In this document: in pieces, positions 32,253 to 44,144 of the stretch
Layout: every line of letters starts with the position of its first letter
Position numbering within the stretch: the stretch's first letter is position 1
The notes under the pieces: generated by a model
Told to the model about the DNA's origin: nothing
Database searches by the model: none
Seen by the model: only the letters and a program-made list of their open reading frames with translations
Translations under genes and position numbers: made by a program
From: Haemophilus influenzae
GTDB taxonomy: Bacteria > Pseudomonadota > Gammaproteobacteria > Enterobacterales > Pasteurellaceae
Assembly (NCBI GenBank): GCA_923172585.1
Contig: OV298644.1
Span: forward strand, 309,844 to 373,843
Direction: 5' to 3'
Length of the DNA stretch: 64,000 nt

Positions 32253-34433
32253 ATGCGATTTTCTAAACTTTACCTTGCAATTGCAACAACCTTAGTGACA
32301 GCAAATGCTATAGCTCAATCCGTTGAATTAGACTCTATCAACGTTATTGCGACACGAAATCCAAGTAGGTTTGATTATACGCCAGAAAAACAATCTAAAG
32401 ATAGTCTTCTTTCCAAGCAAGCGACTAGTGTTGCAGAAGCGTTAGAAGACATTCCCAATGTTGATATTAGAGGCGGTTCAAGAAGCATTGCTCAAAAACC
32501 TAAAATTCGAGAGTTAAGTGATAATCGTGTTGTGCAAGTCATTGATGGCGTAAGACAAAATTTTGATTTAGCACATAGAGGTTCTTAGTTTCTTCCAATG
32601 TCACTCATCCAAGAAATTGAAGTAATCAAAGGACCAAGTAGCTCCTTATGGGGTAGCGGTGCATTGGGTGGTGTAGTGGCAATGCGTACGCCAAATGCTT
32701 TAGACTTATTGAGAAATAATGACAAATTCGGAGTTAAAATTCGCCAAGGTTATCAAACTGCTAATAATTTATCGGAAAGGGATGTTTCTGTATTTGCGGC
32801 AAATGACAAATTCGATGTTCTTATTAGTGGTTTCTATAATAATGCGGATAATTTACGCACTGGTAAAGGCAACAAGCTGAATAATACCGCCTATAAACAG
32901 TTTGGGGGCTTAGCAAAATTCGGTTGGCAAATTAATGATGCGAACCGTGTGGAATTATCCCACCGCGAAACTCGTTTTAAACAAACAGCACCAAGCAATA
33001 ATGAGGTGGAAAACGAACTTACCAATGAAAAAATTATAGATCAGATCAAAGAGTTCCACGGATCAAACAGAGGTTTTCCACCTAAACCCAAACCATCAGA
33101 AGAAACAAAGTAATACTCTGGCGTGAAAACACGTTTTGGTAGTGTCAGTTATTTAACTGATCAACAAATTCCTGATCAAAGCACGGTCTTTAACTATTAT
33201 TTAACGCCAGATAATCCTTATCTAAATACGCATATAGCACTGTATAACAATAAAACTATTGAGAAAGAACAGCGTAAAGTCAGTGGTGTGAAAGATCAGA
33301 CTAAATTGACTACCCGAGGTATAAATTTACCTAATTCTTCCGAATTATCTCACATTTCCTTTGTTTATGGGGTGGATTATATGCGAGATAAAATCCGTAC
33401 CGAACGAGGCACAAACAATAATGATGCGAAGTTTCGAGCAGAACCCTATAATGCGAATTCAAACACTACAGGCGTTTATTTAATCGCTCATATTCCGCTA
33501 TTTAGGGAAAAATTGCTACTTTCGCAAAGTGTACGTTATGACCACTACGATACCTCAAGTAAAACTGTAAAATACAAGGATAATCATTTATCTCCTGCCA
33601 CAAAATTAACTTGGATAGTGACCAATTGGTTAGATTTTACTGCCAAATATAATGAAGCTTTCCGAGCACCATCTATGCAAGAGCGGTTTGCGAGTAGTGC
33701 TCACTTTGGGGCAAGTCATATTCCAGGGCCAGATAGAATCAATAGATTTGTAGCAAATCCAAATTTGCGCCCTGAAACAGCCAAAAATAAAGAAATTACC
33801 GCAAAGCTACATTATGAAAGTCTGTTTAAACAAGGCGATAAATTCAAAATTGAAGCGACTTATTTCCGTAATGATGTGAAAGATTTTATTAACTTAAAAA
33901 TATTTAATGATGCAAATACAAATAAAAATGCAAATGCAAGTGCAGGTAGATGCAGGTGCAGGTGCAAATGGGCATTTTTGCCAACAAAATCCCAGTATCA
34001 AAACATAACTAATGCCAGTTTAAGCGGTATTGAATTGCAAGCTCAATACCAAACAGAACGTTTAACACTATTTACTAACTATGGCAGAAACAAAGGTAAA
34101 GATAAAGATAGTGGCGAAGCTTTATCAAACATTGCTGCAAGCAAAATCGGCGTAGGGGTAAATTATGCTTTAGTAAAAGACAAATTCACGGTAGCAGCGA
34201 CAGTAACCCATTACGCTGCTCAACGCCGAGTGCCTAAAGATCATGGTGTTACCTACCCAAGTTATATACTGACTGATCTTCGTGCTACCTATGCACCATT
34301 AAAAGGCGAATGGAAAAACCTGCGTTTAGATTTTGCACTGGAAAACTTGTTTGATAGAAAATATCAACACGCGTTTAGTAAAATGGAAGGCACTGGTCGT
34401 AATGCGAAAATTAGTGCGGTTTATAGCTTCTAA
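32253..34433 (+). pseudogene. hxuC: HxuC TonB-dependent haem receptor, two in-frame stops
   Basis: HxuC imports haem captured from haemopexin by HxuA. The frame runs 727 codons: signal peptide ending AIAQ, TonB-box-like ELDSINVIATRN, plug domain (NVDIRGGSRSIAQKPKIREL, VIKGPSSSLWGSGALGG), and a 22-strand barrel ending NLFDRKYQHAFSKMEGTGRN to ISAVYSF with the terminal phenylalanine. Stops at 32586-32588 (TAG, likely tyrosine) and about 33111-33113 interrupt an otherwise continuous frame. It is the first gene of hxuC-hxuB-hxuA. The stop codons could be consensus errors, because nothing else in the frame is damaged. Confidence 0.85.
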
Positions 34434-34507
34434 ATTTACTTTGGAAAACGCCCTAAAGCTGTTTTCCCTCAATTTTTGTAATTTTATCAATTAATAGGAC
34501 ATAAGGA

Positions 34508-36204
34508 ATGAAAATGAGACCTCGTTATTCTGTTATTGCAAGTGCGGTCAGTTTAGGCTTTGTTTTGAGTAAATCAGTGATGGCATTAGATCAGCCAGAT
34601 ACTGGATCATTAAACCGTGAACTAGAACAACGTCAAATTCAATCAGAAGCCAAACCTAGTCGCGAATTATTTAATCAAACGGCAAATTCGCCTTATACTG
34701 CACAGTATAAACAAGGACTGAAATTTCCACTTACGCAAGTACAGATTTTAGATCGAAACAATCAAGAAGTCGTCACAGACGAGCTTGCACATATTTTAAA
34801 AAATTATGTAGGAAAAGAGGTATCGCTGTCAGATTTAAGTAATTTGGCAAATGAGATCAGCGAATTTTATCGTCATAATAATTATTTAGTGGCAAAAGCA
34901 ATTTTACCACCACAGGAAATTGAGCAAGGTACGGTAAAAATTTTGTTACTCAAAGGTAATGTAGGCGAAATACGCTTGCAAAATCACAGCGCATTAAGCA
35001 ATAAATTTGTATCCCATCTCTCTAATACAACAGTGAATGCGTCCGAATTTATTTAGAAAGATGAGTTAGAAAAATTTGCTTTAACAATAAACGATGTTCC
35101 AGGGGTAAAAGCTGGTTTGCAACTCTCCGCAGGCAAAAAAGTCGGCGAAGCGAATTTACTGATTAAGATTAACGATGCAAAACGTTTTTCTAGTTATGTT
35201 TCAGTAGATAACCAAGGCAACAAATATACAGGGCGTTACCGTTTGGCTGCAGGGACAAAAGTCAGTAATTTGAATGGCTGGGGCGATGAATTGAAACTGG
35301 ATTTAATGAGTTCTAATCAGGCTAATTTAAAAAATGCTCGTATAGATTATTCCTCTTTAATAGATGGTTATTCTACGCGTTTTGGTGTAACTGCTAACTA
35401 TCTCGACTACAAATTAGGTGGTAATTTTAAATCATTACAATCTCAAGGGCATTCCCATACCTTAGGGGCTTATTTGTTGCACCCAACAATCCGTACACCA
35501 AATTTTCGTTTAAGTACTAAAGTGAGCTTTAATCATCAAAACCTTACGGATAAACAACAAGCGGTTTATGTAAAACAAAACGGAAAATAAATAGTTTAAC
35601 TGCAGGGATTGACGGTTCTTGGAATCTTATTAAAGATGGGACAACTTATTTTTCATTATCTACCTTGTTCGGTAATTTAGCGAATCAAACTAGTGAAAAA
35701 CAACATAATACAGTAGAGAATTTTCAACCACAATCGCATTTTACGGTATATAACTACCGCTTGTCTCACGAGCAAATTTTAGCAAAATCTTTTGCTTTCA
35801 ATATTGGTATAAACGGTCAGTTTGACGATAAAACCCTTGAAAGCTCACAGATAATGTTGCTTGGTGGTTTGTCTGGAGTACGTGGACATCAAGCTGGTGC
35901 AGCTTCTGTGGATGAAGGGCATTTGATACAAACAGAATTCAAACATTATTTACCAGTCTTTTCCCAAAGTGTGCTAGTTAGTTCATTGTTCTATGACTAT
36001 GGTTTGGGAAAATATTATAAAAATAGCCAATTTCTCGCACAAAGCGTGAAAAATAAAGTGAAATTACAAAGCGTTGGTGCAGGACTTTCTCTTTCAGATG
36101 CTGGCAGCTATGCCATCAACGTCAGTGTCGCCAAGCCGCTTGATAACAATATTGATAATGCCGATAAACACCAATTTTGGCTTTCTATGATTAAAACTTT
36201 CTAG
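34508..36204 (+). pseudogene. hxuB: HxuB two-partner secretion (TpsB) transporter, stop plus frameshift
   Basis: HxuB is the outer-membrane barrel that exports HxuA. It has a signal peptide, POTRA domains (LTQVQILDRNNQEVVTDELA, FYRHNNYLVAKAILPPQEIE), and the TpsB signature GLSGVRGHQAGAASVDEGH near the loop-6 VRG motif. It ends in a beta signal (FWLSMIKTF). A TAG at 35054-35056 and a one-base shift near 35585, in an A-rich stretch, divide it into three pieces totalling the usual 565 codons. It starts 74 bases after hxuC and ends 11 bases before hxuA. Confidence 0.85.
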
Positions 36205-36215
36205 GGAGGTATGCA

Positions 36216-38975
36216 ATGTATAAATTAAATGTAATTTCTCTTATCATTTTGACCACTTACACTGGTGCGGCATATGCCTCTACACCGGATTTGCCACAAG
36301 AGGATAAAGTAGTTGTTGGGAAGGCAACTTTTGACAAAACTACTGCAGATAAAATGACGATTAATCAAGAGTCCGATAAAGTTCAAATAGATTGGAAGAG
36401 TTTTGACATCGGTCAAAATAAAGAAGTGGAATTTAAACAACCCAACAAAAATTCTGTGGCATATAACCGTGTAACTGGCGGCAATGCTAGCCAAATTCAA
36501 GGGAAATTGAAGGCAAACGGTAAAGTTTATTTAGCAAACCCTAATCGGGTTATTATTACCCAAGGGGCAGAAATTAATGTAACTGGTTTACTTGCAACAA
36601 CTAAAGATTTAGAGCAAATCAGTGAAAATGGCAATAGCTATCAATTTACCCGTAGAACAAAAGATAGTCAGGTGCGAAAAGAGTCTGGTGCTAACAGACG
36701 GTCAGGTGGTAAAAGAAGGTCAAGTTATCAATGAAGGGAAAATTACGGCGAAAGATTTCGTGGTACTTAATGGCGATGAAGTTATCAATAAAGGGAAATA
36801 TTGACGCTACAAAATGGCAAAGTATATTTATCCTCAGGCTATAATTTTACATTTACCTTATCTGATAGCAGCATAAGTGTGGCATTAGAAGATAATGCAG
36901 TACAGAGTATTGTTAAAAATGAAGGGAGCATTAAAGCAGGAGAGATTACGTTAAGTGCGAAAGGGCGTAAACAAGCATTAGATAGCTTGGTTATGAATAA
37001 TGGTGTGTTAGAAGCAACTAAAGTTAGTAATAGAAACGGCAAGATTGTGTTATCTGCTGACGATGTTCAGTTGAATAATAAAAGTGATATTAAAGGGGAG
37101 ATAGTGAGGTTTGGGGCTTATTTACCTCAAATAACGAATAAAACAACATAAAAATCACTTCTCAAAATGGCTCAAAAGTTACCTCGCCTAAAATCAACTT
37201 TAAAGGCAAAAGCGTTAATATCAAAGGTAACTTTGGGCGTGAAGATAATACAACGTACTATAACGATGAGCATAAAACATTAAAAACAGAAGTTAATATT
37301 GACGTGCCAGACACTGAAAATATTCGTATTGCGGATCAAGATAAAGATAATACAGGTACGGGTACGAATTCATTTATACAAACAGATGCGTTAAGTTCAT
37401 TACTAGCTAATAATGGAAAAGTAACTCTTAAAGGAAAGGACGTTAATATTTCAGGACATATTAATATAGATTCCTTTAAAGGCACAGATTCGCTATTAAA
37501 GCTAACTAACAAAGGTCATATTGATATCAATCATGCGGATATTCATTCAAAAGGTCGTTTATTTTTTATAACCAGTTTGCAAAATGATGTAGATTTTCAA
37601 TCAAATATTACCATTACTGACAGCAAAATAAATCTTGGTAACGGAGCTATGGGATTGGGGCGTAGTGCCGAGGAAAACGACTACGATAACAAATGGCGGA
37701 AAACGGAAAGCTCACAACGCAAGAAGTTTAATGTTCATATGAGTAATGTAGTATTTAATCAGGTTGATGATGTGATTTTAGCAGGTGGATTTGAAAAAGT
37801 TAATTTAGATAACATCGTTGCCACAGGACAGACGAATTTTTACATTGATGGGGGGGTATCCCGTAATAGAAATGAAGAAAATATGAATACGGTGTATTAG
37901 ATTTAGACAAACGTACGCAGTTATCGGAGTTAGATCAACGCAGACGCCGTTGGGGATATTACAGTGATTTAGATTTAGATATGAACAGAGCTTATTGGCA
38001 TCGTTTTGATATGTTTGCCAGCAAAAATACAGGGCGATCAACTATTAAAGATACAGAAATTAATATTTCTAACAGTAATATTAATCTGAAAAATGGATTT
38101 GTACATTTACTGGCAGAAAAATTAAATTAGATAATAGCAAGATTGATATTACTTTTGATAAAGATAATTCACAAGATATTTCAACTCAAATTAACCGTTT
38201 AGGAATGAATGGTAAAGTCTCAATGGTAAACTCACATATTAAAATCGTGGGCGATGAGAAAATCGATATATCTCCAAAAGCACCTTATGCTACGATGTTT
38301 TTAATCGGGGAATTAATAGGGGAAAAAAGTTCTATTTTTGTGAAATCTCATCAGGGTTACACCTTTAGAACTGATGGCGATACAAAAATTGCAGGTAAAA
38401 ACAGCAAAGATGACTTGAAAATTACCGCAATTAACACTGGTGGAAGAACTGGGGAAGAAGTGATCATTAATGGTGCGCCTGGCTCAATTGATAATGATGC
38501 TAATATTGCCAATATGGCATTTACTATTGGTGATAACGCAAATACCAAAACAACCATTGAAAATGCCGACATCACTGCCTTAGCACCAAACGGTGGAACA
38601 GCTTATTTAAGCTCCAAAGGGGTAGAAATTGAGGTAAAATCAAATTCAAATTTCACATTCTTTGAACTTCCTCGTGAGAAAAACTTTAATCAAACAAAAA
38701 TTAACGGCGATTCTACCAAACTCAGTGAACGTGGTTTTGCTAGACTTTATGACAAAATTAACGGTGTGCGAGCCAGCAACTTGTCTGCTGAGCAATTGAA
38801 TGTTACGGACGCAAGCGAAAAAATCATTAATACAAATTTAGTGAGTAGCTTAGATGTTGAAAAACTTGTTTCTGTTGCAGTTTGTGATGCAGGTAAAGGT
38901 TGCGAAGAACAACAATTCGGCGATAAAGGTAATAATACTAAAGTGAGTGTTGGAGAGTTAGAAGCTGAACAATAA
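36216..38975 (+). pseudogene. hxuA: HxuA haemopexin-binding exoprotein (TpsA), about five frameshifts
   Basis: HxuA is secreted by HxuB, stays at the cell surface and strips haem from haemopexin. The signal peptide and TPS domain ([20 protein letters not shown], then [14 protein letters not shown] and [17 protein letters not shown]) are followed by a repetitive beta-helix. The C-terminal cysteine pair CDAGKGC lies near the end. Frame changes occur near 36680, 36800, 37140, 37885 and 38128. The last is explained by one missing A in GCAGAAAAATTAAA. Total length is about 920 codons, normal for HxuA. The clustering in A runs points to homopolymer errors or slippage. Confidence 0.85.
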
Positions 38976-39008
38976 CTATTCAGAACACAAGGTAAAAGTG
39001 TAAAGCCA

Positions 39009-39050
39009 ATCTGACAGGCACCAATTAAATTGCATGCCTGTCAGATTTAT
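39009..39050 (+). terminator. hxuA terminator
   Basis: ATCTGACAGGCA (39009-39020) pairs perfectly with TGCCTGTCAGAT (39035-39046), followed by TTATTA. It lies 33 bases after the hxuA stop and before convergent folB. Confidence 0.8.
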
Positions 39051-39070
39051 TAATAGCCACTATCGCTACA

Positions 39071-39427
39071 TTATTTTAAACAACCACGAACAATCAATAC
39101 GCCAACATTTCGAGCTTGCGCGACGGCTTTTGGTTTACTCAGTTTAATTTTTAATCCTTGAAGTTGATAACGTGACTCAAGCAAATCCGCCACTTCATAA
39201 GCCACTCGCTCAATCAGCAAGAAAGGTTTGCTTTCCACATAATCAATAATCGCTTGGCTCACTTCAGCATAATTCAAACAATATACAACATCATCCGTTT
39301 CTGCCGCTTGTTTACAATCCCAAGCCATTTCTAAATCAAACACAAGTTTTTGCTTTATTTGCTGTTCCCAATCATATACACCGATTTGTGCAAAAACAGT
39401 CAATTCTTCAATAAAAACACGATCCAT
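39071..39427 (-). CDS. folB: Dihydroneopterin aldolase
   Basis: FolB converts dihydroneopterin to hydroxymethyl-dihydropterin in folate synthesis. The 118-residue protein starts at ATG 39427 (MDRVFIEELTVFAQIGVYDW); a 27-codon upstream extension has no ribosome site. Signatures include YAEVSQAIIDYVESKPFLLIE and LKIKLSKPKAVAQARNVGV, which contain the conserved lysine and glutamate of the pterin pocket. Divergent from plsY, as in E. coli folB-plsY. Intact, and a degraded copy can be read at about 63612. Confidence 0.93.
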   Translation of the reverse strand: MDRVFIEELTVFAQIGVYDWEQQIKQKLVFDLEMAWDCKQAAETDDVVYCLNYAEVSQAIIDYVESKPFLLIERVAYEVADLLESRYQLQGLKIKLSKPKAVAQARNVGVLIVRGCLK

Positions 39428-39509
39428 AAGATTTCCTCTAAAATTATTGTAGGCGTATGCTATCAATTTTGGGTAGAATAACGAACAGTTTTTCTTGCTG
39501 GAGTGCAAA

Positions 39510-40109
39510 ATGAGCCTTTTCGCCCTTTTTTATATGCTTTTTGCCTATCTTTTAGGCTCAATTTCCAGTGCGATTTTAATTTGTCGCATTGCAGGCTTGC
39601 CAGATCCACGTCAAAATGGTTCACACAACCCTGGGGCGACAAATGTGTTGCGCATTGGAAATCGTAAGTCTGCCTTGGCGGTGCTTATTTTTGATATGTT
39701 AAAAGGGATGATTCCTGTATGGGCAGGTTATTATTTAGGTTTAACCCAATTTGAATTAGGGATGGTCGCACTTGGTGCTTGTTTAGGGCATATTTTCCCA
39801 ATTTTCTTTCAATTTAAAGGTGGCAAAGGTGTTGCAACTGCCTTTGGGGCAATCGCACCGATTTCTTGGGCTGTTGCAGGTTCAATGTTTGGTACGTGGA
39901 TCTTTGTTTTTCTTGTTAGTGGCTATTCTTCATTAAGTGCGGTTATTTCTGCATTACTTGTGCCTTTTTATGTGTGGTGGTTTAAACCTGAATTTACTTT
40001 TCCCGTTGCACTGGTATGTTGCCTATTAATTTATCGTCATCACGATAACATTCAACGCTTATGGCGTGGTCAAGAAGATAAAGTTTGGGCTAAATTTAAA
40101 AAGAAATAA
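39510..40109 (+). CDS. plsY: Acyl-phosphate glycerol-3-phosphate acyltransferase PlsY
   Basis: Membrane enzyme making lysophosphatidic acid from acyl phosphate. The 199-residue protein has about five helices and the three family motifs: [18 protein letters not shown] near residue 40, the [14 protein letters not shown] phosphate loop near 105, and the C-terminal [21 protein letters not shown] 39510 is selected with GGAG upstream. Its stop lies 41 bases before narQ. Confidence 0.93.
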
Positions 40110-40149
40110 AAATTTTGCCGCACTTTCTAAATTTCCACTGGAGTTTTCT

Positions 40150-41853
40150 GTGTATACTAAAGGTTCCGTTTCCACCCGTATTGCGAAATATTTATTTATC
40201 ATTCTTATCGTTGCTGGTGTGATTAGTTCTCTAAGTTTGGCAATTATGAGCAGTAATAAATATGATGCCGAAGCCATTAATATTTCAGGTTCTTTGCGTA
40301 TGCAAAGTTATCGCTTACTTTATGAAATGCAAGAACAACCAGAAAGCGTGGAAACGAACTTACGCCGTTATCATATAAGCCTTCATTCATCTGCTTTACT
40401 AGAAGTTCAAAATCAATTTTTCACACCGAATGTATTAAAACATTCCTATCAAAACATTTTGCAACGTTGGACGAACATGGAAAAATATGCGCGCCAACAG
40501 GATATAAAAAACTATAGTAAGCAGCTTACTAACTATGTGGCAGATGTTGATTATTTTGTGTTTGAACTACAACGTTTTAGTGAGCAAAAATGGATTTTGG
40601 GCGTATCGGTGCTTTTTTTCGCTATGTTGTTAATTTTAGCTATGGTGTCTTATGTGATTTGGTACACACAGCGAGAAGTTGTGAAACCTTTGCATTTAAT
40701 GACAAAAGCCAGTATGCAAGTGCAAATGCGTCAATTCAATCATATTCCACTTGACACAAGGAAACAAAACGAACTTGGCACACTGGCTCGCGTATTTACA
40801 CAAATGTCCACAGAACTGGGACAGCTTTATTCGCGTTTAGAAGAAGCTGTAAACGAAAAAACGCAAAAGTTGCGTCAAACTAACCGCACTTTAAGCACTC
40901 TTTATCAAAGTGCTCAACTTCTGAATACAAACACAATTAACGATAAAATTTTAAATCAAGTTTTGAATTACATTTTTATTAGCGACCATTTGAACTTCGT
41001 TAAAGTGGAAGTGATGGGGGCTGAACATTGGGATATTACATTGGGTAAGCAAGATGCTAATAATGAACTACAAATCGAAACCCTTTCTGTGGATAACGAA
41101 GAATTAGGTGTACTCTCTTGGCAAGCAGGATTACCTTGTCCAGATCCCCGAATTATGCAAAATTTAGCGCAAATGCTTGCTCGTGCGCTTTATTTCCATA
41201 AAAATTTACGTCATAAAGAACAGCTTTTATTAATGGAAGAACGCTCAATTATTGCGCGAGAGTTGCACGATTCTTTGGCTCAAGTCTTATCATTTTTACA
41301 AATTCAACTTACTTTGCTCAAACATAACCTGAAGAAAGAAGACGAACAATCAAAAGAAAAGAGTTTGGCAATTATTGCCAATTTTGAACAAGCCCTTTCT
41401 GGTGGTTATGCACAGTTACGTGAGCTTTTAGCCACTTTCCGTTTAACCATACAAGAAGCGAATTTACAGCTTGCACTAAAACAAGTGATTGATTCATTAC
41501 GCTCGCAAACAACAATGCAAATGAATGTGAATTGTCAATTACCATCGCAAAGTTTGAACCCTCAACAGCTGGTTCACGTTCTGCAAATTGTACGTGAAGC
41601 CACCACCAACGCGATCAAGCATTCTCAAGGCACCGTAATTGAAATTAGCGCAAGAATTAATGCGGAAGGCGAGTATGAAATTTTAGTTGAAGATGATGGG
41701 ATTGGCATTCCAAACCTTGAAGAACCTGAAGGGCATTACGGCTTGAATATTATGGCGGAACGTTGTCGTCAGCTTAATGCACAATTGCATATTCATCGCC
41801 GTGAACAAGGCGGCACACAAGTCAAAATTACCTTGCCACATACATTATATTAG
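40150..41853 (+). CDS. narQ: Nitrate/nitrite sensor histidine kinase NarQ
   Basis: Inner-membrane sensor that phosphorylates NarP for anaerobic nitrate and nitrite respiration. GTG 40150 with GGAG upstream gives 567 residues. Parts in order are: membrane helix 1; periplasmic domain with the nitrate-binding P-box NISGSLRMQSYRLLYEMQ; second helix near residue 150; HAMP; a coiled linker with LRQTNRTLSTLYQSAQLLNT; and the histidine box IIARELHDSLAQVLSF near residue 375. The ATPase domain shows NAIKHSQGT and EDDGIGIP motifs. No response regulator is adjacent, which is typical. A corrupted reverse copy starts near 62307. Confidence 0.95.
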   Translation: MYTKGSVSTRIAKYLFIILIVAGVISSLSLAIMSSNKYDAEAINISGSLRMQSYRLLYEMQEQPESVETNLRRYHISLHSSALLEVQNQFFTPNVLKHSYQNILQRWTNMEKYARQQDIKNYSKQLTNYVADVDYFVFELQRFSEQKWILGVSVLFFAMLLILAMVSYVIWYTQREVVKPLHLMTKASMQVQMRQFNHIPLDTRKQNELGTLARVFTQMSTELGQLYSRLEEAVNEKTQKLRQTNRTLSTLYQSAQLLNTNTINDKILNQVLNYIFISDHLNFVKVEVMGAEHWDITLGKQDANNELQIETLSVDNEELGVLSWQAGLPCPDPRIMQNLAQMLARALYFHKNLRHKEQLLLMEERSIIARELHDSLAQVLSFLQIQLTLLKHNLKKEDEQSKEKSLAIIANFEQALSGGYAQLRELLATFRLTIQEANLQLALKQVIDSLRSQTTMQMNVNCQLPSQSLNPQQLVHVLQIVREATTNAIKHSQGTVIEISARINAEGEYEILVEDDGIGIPNLEEPEGHYGLNIMAERCRQLNAQLHIHRREQGGTQVKITLPHTLY

Positions 41854-41862
41854 GACATCAAA

Positions 41863-42888
41863 ATGCAAAATTTACAACCTTTTCACACTTTCCACATTCA
41901 GTCTAATGCTCGTGAAATTATTGAAGCACATAGTATCGAACAGCTACAACAAGTGTGGGCGAATTCTAAATCAGAAAATTTACCCACTCTTTTTTTAGGT
42001 CAAGGAAGTAATGTTCTATTTCTAGATGATTTTAATGGCATCGTGATCCTTAATCGTTTAATGGGGATTACGCACGAACAAGATGCAAATTTTCACTATC
42101 TTCACGTCAATGGCGGGGAAAATTGGCATAAATTGGTGGAGTGGTCTATTAACAATGGTATTTATGGCTTAGAAAATCTGGCTCTGATTCCCGGTTGTGC
42201 AGGCTCTGCACCCATTCAAAATATCGGTGCTTATGGCGTTGAATTTAAAGATGTATGTGATTATGTGGAGGTACTTAATTTAAATACGAACGAAACCTTT
42301 AGACTCGACACAGAACAATGTAAATTTGGTTATCGTGAGAGTATTTTTAAACATCGTTATCAGCAAGGTTATGTGATTACAGCGGTTGGCTTAAAGCTAA
42401 AAAAAGATTGGCAGCCTATTCTAAAATATGGTTCGCTTGTAGAGTTCGATCCGAAAACGGTCACCGCTAAACAAATTTTTGATGAAGTCTGTCATATCCG
42501 TCAAAGCAAATTACCTGACCCAAATGAAGTGGGTAATGCAGGGAGTTTCTTTAAAAATCCCGTTGTCAGTTTAGAACATTTTGAAGAAATCAAAAAACAT
42601 CACGAAAATCTACCGCACTTTCCACAAGCTGATGGCTCAGTGAAATTAGCGGCAGGCTGGCTGATTGATCAATGCAATCTTAAAGGTTTTCAAATTGGTG
42701 GGGCTGCGGTTCATAAAAAACAGGCATTAGTATTGATTAACAAAGATAATGCAAGTGGACAAGACGTGATAAAACTTGCATATTATGTACGCCAAAGCGT
42801 TGCTGAAAAATTTGGTGTATCTTTACAACCTGAAGTACGATTTATCAGTGCAACTGGCGAAGTAAATAGTGAGCAAATTATCACGTAA
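41863..42888 (+). CDS. murB: UDP-N-acetylenolpyruvoylglucosamine reductase
   Basis: MurB reduces enolpyruvyl-UDP-GlcNAc to UDP-MurNAc. The 341-residue type I enzyme shows the FAD-binding [11 protein letters not shown] near residue 45, [18 protein letters not shown] near 115, the catalytic serine in [12 protein letters not shown] near 225, and the catalytic glutamate in LQPEVRFI near 327. Starts 9 bases after narQ. Intact. Confidence 0.96.
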   Translation: MQNLQPFHTFHIQSNAREIIEAHSIEQLQQVWANSKSENLPTLFLGQGSNVLFLDDFNGIVILNRLMGITHEQDANFHYLHVNGGENWHKLVEWSINNGIYGLENLALIPGCAGSAPIQNIGAYGVEFKDVCDYVEVLNLNTNETFRLDTEQCKFGYRESIFKHRYQQGYVITAVGLKLKKDWQPILKYGSLVEFDPKTVTAKQIFDEVCHIRQSKLPDPNEVGNAGSFFKNPVVSLEHFEEIKKHHENLPHFPQADGSVKLAAGWLIDQCNLKGFQIGGAAVHKKQALVLINKDNASGQDVIKLAYYVRQSVAEKFGVSLQPEVRFISATGEVNSEQIIT

Positions 42889-43013
42889 TTTTATAATAAT
42901 TGAACTTTCAATTGATAAAATCTGTCTTATTAACAAATTGGTTCAATAAGATAGCTTATTGTGCTATAACTAAGTACATTGATTGGCAAAAGCCAAAATA
43001 AAGAAGGGAAACG

Positions 43014-43859
43014 ATGGATAAAGAAACACAAATGATGTTAGTTCCTCAAGGCAGTATCGAAGGTTATATTCGTGCAGCAAATGAATATCCGATGCTGACC
43101 GCAGAGGAAGAAAAGGAATTGGCAGAACGTTTGTATTATCACGAGGATTTAGATGCAGCGAAAAAACTCATTTTGTCGCATCTTCGTTTCGTGATCCATG
43201 TTGCACGTGGCTATTCTGGCTATGGTTTGCCACAAGCTGACTTAATCCAAGAGGGCAATATCGGTTTAATGAAAGCGGTCAAACGTTTTAACCCTGAAGT
43301 TGGTGTACGCTTGGTGTCATTCGCTGTGCATTGGATTAAAGCTGAGATCCACGAATATGTTCTTCGTAACTGGCGTATCGTAAAAGTCGCAACCACGAAA
43401 GCTCAACGTAAATTATTTTTCAACCTACGTAAAACTAAACAACGTTTAGGTTGGTTCAATGAAAATGAAGTTGATATGGTCGCAAATGAATTGGGTGTTT
43501 CCAAAGAAGATGTGATCGAAATGGAGTCTCGAATGAGCGGTGCGGATGTCGGTTTTGATTTACCTACTGATGATGCAGAAACAGAGACCTATTCTCCAGC
43601 CCTTTATTTGGAAGATAAAAGTTCTAATTTCGCAGCAGAGCTTGAAAATGAAAACTTTGAAAGCCAAGCAACCGAGCAATTAAGTGCAGCACTACAAAGT
43701 CTAGATGCACGTAGTCAGGATATTATCAAAGCTCGTTGGTTAGATGATAACAAAGCCACATTGCACGACTTGGCAGCAAAATATAATGTCTCTGCGGAAC
43801 GTATTCGTCAATTAGAAACTAATGCACTGAAAAAATTAAAAAGTGCGGTGAATTTTTAA
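43014..43859 (+). CDS. rpoH: Heat-shock sigma factor RpoH (sigma32)
   Basis: Sigma32 directs transcription of heat-shock genes. The 281-residue protein has region 2 ([36 protein letters not shown]), the RpoH box [12 protein letters not shown] near residue 130 that separates it from sigma70, and region 4 with the helix-turn-helix [33 protein letters not shown] precedes the ATG. A terminator follows. Secondary-structure thermosensing of the 5' coding region is known in E. coli and was not examined here. Confidence 0.97.
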   Translation: MDKETQMMLVPQGSIEGYIRAANEYPMLTAEEEKELAERLYYHEDLDAAKKLILSHLRFVIHVARGYSGYGLPQADLIQEGNIGLMKAVKRFNPEVGVRLVSFAVHWIKAEIHEYVLRNWRIVKVATTKAQRKLFFNLRKTKQRLGWFNENEVDMVANELGVSKEDVIEMESRMSGADVGFDLPTDDAETETYSPALYLEDKSSNFAAELENENFESQATEQLSAALQSLDARSQDIIKARWLDDNKATLHDLAAKYNVSAERIRQLETNALKKLKSAVNF

Positions 43860-43874
43860 ATAATTTAGAAAAAG

Positions 43875-43900
43875 AAAACCTGCTGATTAGCAGGTTTTTT
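43875..43900. terminator. rpoH terminator
   Basis: AAAACCTGCT (43875-43884) pairs perfectly with AGCAGGTTTT (43889-43898) with T residues following. It also faces the 3' end of the dusC fragment on the minus strand. Confidence 0.9.
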
Positions 43901-43910
43901 AAATCTCACA

Positions 43911-44144
43911 TCAATGGCATTCTGGATTCTGCCCTAGCAACTGCACTCGCACAGGCGTACCAGAAGAAGTAAAGCCCTGATTTTTTAATTCAGGGCATAA
44001 ACGATAAAATACTTTTTCAGGGAGAAGTTGATCAACTACGCGAACAAATTCTGTTATACATAAATCGTAGTCATTCACTTCGGTGAGAAGTTGGCGTACA
44101 AAGGGATCTAGAACCCCTTGCATAGGCGCAAGAATAACCCGCAC
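43911..44144 (-). pseudogene. dusC: DusC N-terminal fragment (tRNA-dihydrouridine synthase C), truncated
   Basis: DusC makes dihydrouridine in tRNA and is normally about 310 residues. Here only 77 codons remain: GTG 44144, then [20 protein letters not shown], which holds the FMN-binding APM motif, and [20 protein letters not shown], ending [13 protein letters not shown] and a stop just 11 bases from the rpoH terminator. All catalytic sequence including the CPA cysteine is missing. The GTG overlaps the djlA stop by one base. Neighbouring genes are clean, so this is a real 3' deletion rather than noise. The noisy copy at about 60110 begins the same way. Confidence 0.8.

Noticed and set aside
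33930..33970. Short GCAGGT/GCAAAT repeat in hxuC as a phase-variable tract
   Set aside because: Units are irregular and six bases long, so slippage would not change the frame; it is probably just an Asn, Ala and Gly-rich loop.
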